Below, one piece after another: positions 6,232 through 6,303 of a stretch of DNA of 6,303 nucleotides. Position 1 is the first letter of the stretch; each line of letters begins with the position of its first letter. This DNA comes from Methylacidiphilaceae bacterium UBA1321 (GTDB lineage Bacteria > Verrucomicrobiota > Verrucomicrobiia > Methylacidiphilales > UBA1321): contig DBTH01000317.1 in assembly GCA_002306945.1 (NCBI GenBank), positions 1,864 to 8,166 of the forward strand. Reading direction: 5' to 3'. The notes below the pieces were generated by a model. It saw only the letters and a list, made by a program, of their open reading frames with translations, was not told where the DNA came from and made no database searches. The position numbers and the translations under genes were made by a program.

Positions 6232-6303
6232 ATGCGCGATGAGAGGAGATGAAGACTACAATTGCCGGCACTTTTGACTTAGCCGTAAATAAGGAATTAC
6301 CGC

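Larger units (their letters stand above)
5866..6303. other. Upstream intergenic region of the porin (about 438 bases)
   Basis: No gene can be supported here. The porin-proximal part holds the Shine-Dalgarno site and the candidate regulatory repeats. The middle (about 6090-6130) is pyrimidine-rich with a T7 run. The distal part holds AAGTCAAA-type words (6165-6187, and inverted at 6273-6280) and a weak hairpin (6213-6231). Two short frames reach the right edge and remain undecided: plus from ATG 6249 (18 codons) and minus ending with TAA at 6232-6230 (about 24 codons). Confidence 0.6.

Noticed and set aside
6230..6301. Possible C-terminal end of a minus-strand gene entering from the right edge
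   Set aside because: About 24 open codons ending at TAA are compatible with chance; the weak hairpin that follows is suggestive but not enough.
6249..6303. Possible start of a divergent plus-strand gene (ATG AAG ACT...)
   Set aside because: Only 18 codons are visible before the edge, the purine run AGGAG abuts the ATG with no spacing, and no motif is recognisable.

Overview
The window carries a high-affinity phosphate uptake (pst) locus, with every recognisable gene on the minus strand. In transcription order, from right to left, it reads: an outer-membrane beta-barrel porin, pstS (periplasmic phosphate-binding protein), pstC and pstA (the two membrane permeases), and pstB (ATPase). The left window edge cuts pstB inside its Walker B/D-loop region, so its last part and anything after it (commonly phoU) are not visible. 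No phoB, phoR or phoU is seen.

The host is a Gram-negative (diderm) bacterium, because the porin has a signal peptide and a terminal aromatic residue of the outer-membrane type. My best guess is Verrucomicrobiota. This rests on the style of the porin (a short helical N-terminal segment after the signal peptide, then a barrel), the enlarged extracytoplasmic loops of PstC and PstA, the scarcity of clear Shine-Dalgarno sites and the T-rich TTTGAC-type tracts between genes. It is recognition from general knowledge and was not tested by any search.

Layout: 1-668 is pstB (partial). 692-1732 is pstA. 1733-1819 is a short gap with a TTTGAC-type tract. 1820-3436 is pstC. 3454-3487 is a perfect 13-bp hairpin between pstS and pstC. 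3523-4341 is pstS. 4342-4536 is a non-coding gap with small hairpins. 4537-5865 is the porin. 5866-6303 is mostly non-coding and holds 11-bp-phased repeats resembling a Pho box, an overlapping inverted repeat, more AAGTCAAA-type words and a weak hairpin.

The parts would work together as follows. The porin admits solutes, plausibly phosphate or phosphate-containing compounds, across the outer membrane. PstS captures phosphate in the periplasm. The PstC-PstA channel passes it through the inner membrane, driven by ATP hydrolysis on PstB. The pstS-pstC hairpin would let pstS be expressed above the membrane components. The core system is well known. The least ordinary parts are the roughly 200-residue extracytoplasmic insertion in PstC, a smaller one in PstA, the linked porin and the possible PhoB-type site in front of it. 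I see no mobile element, CRISPR array, tRNA or rRNA, and no clearly new system.
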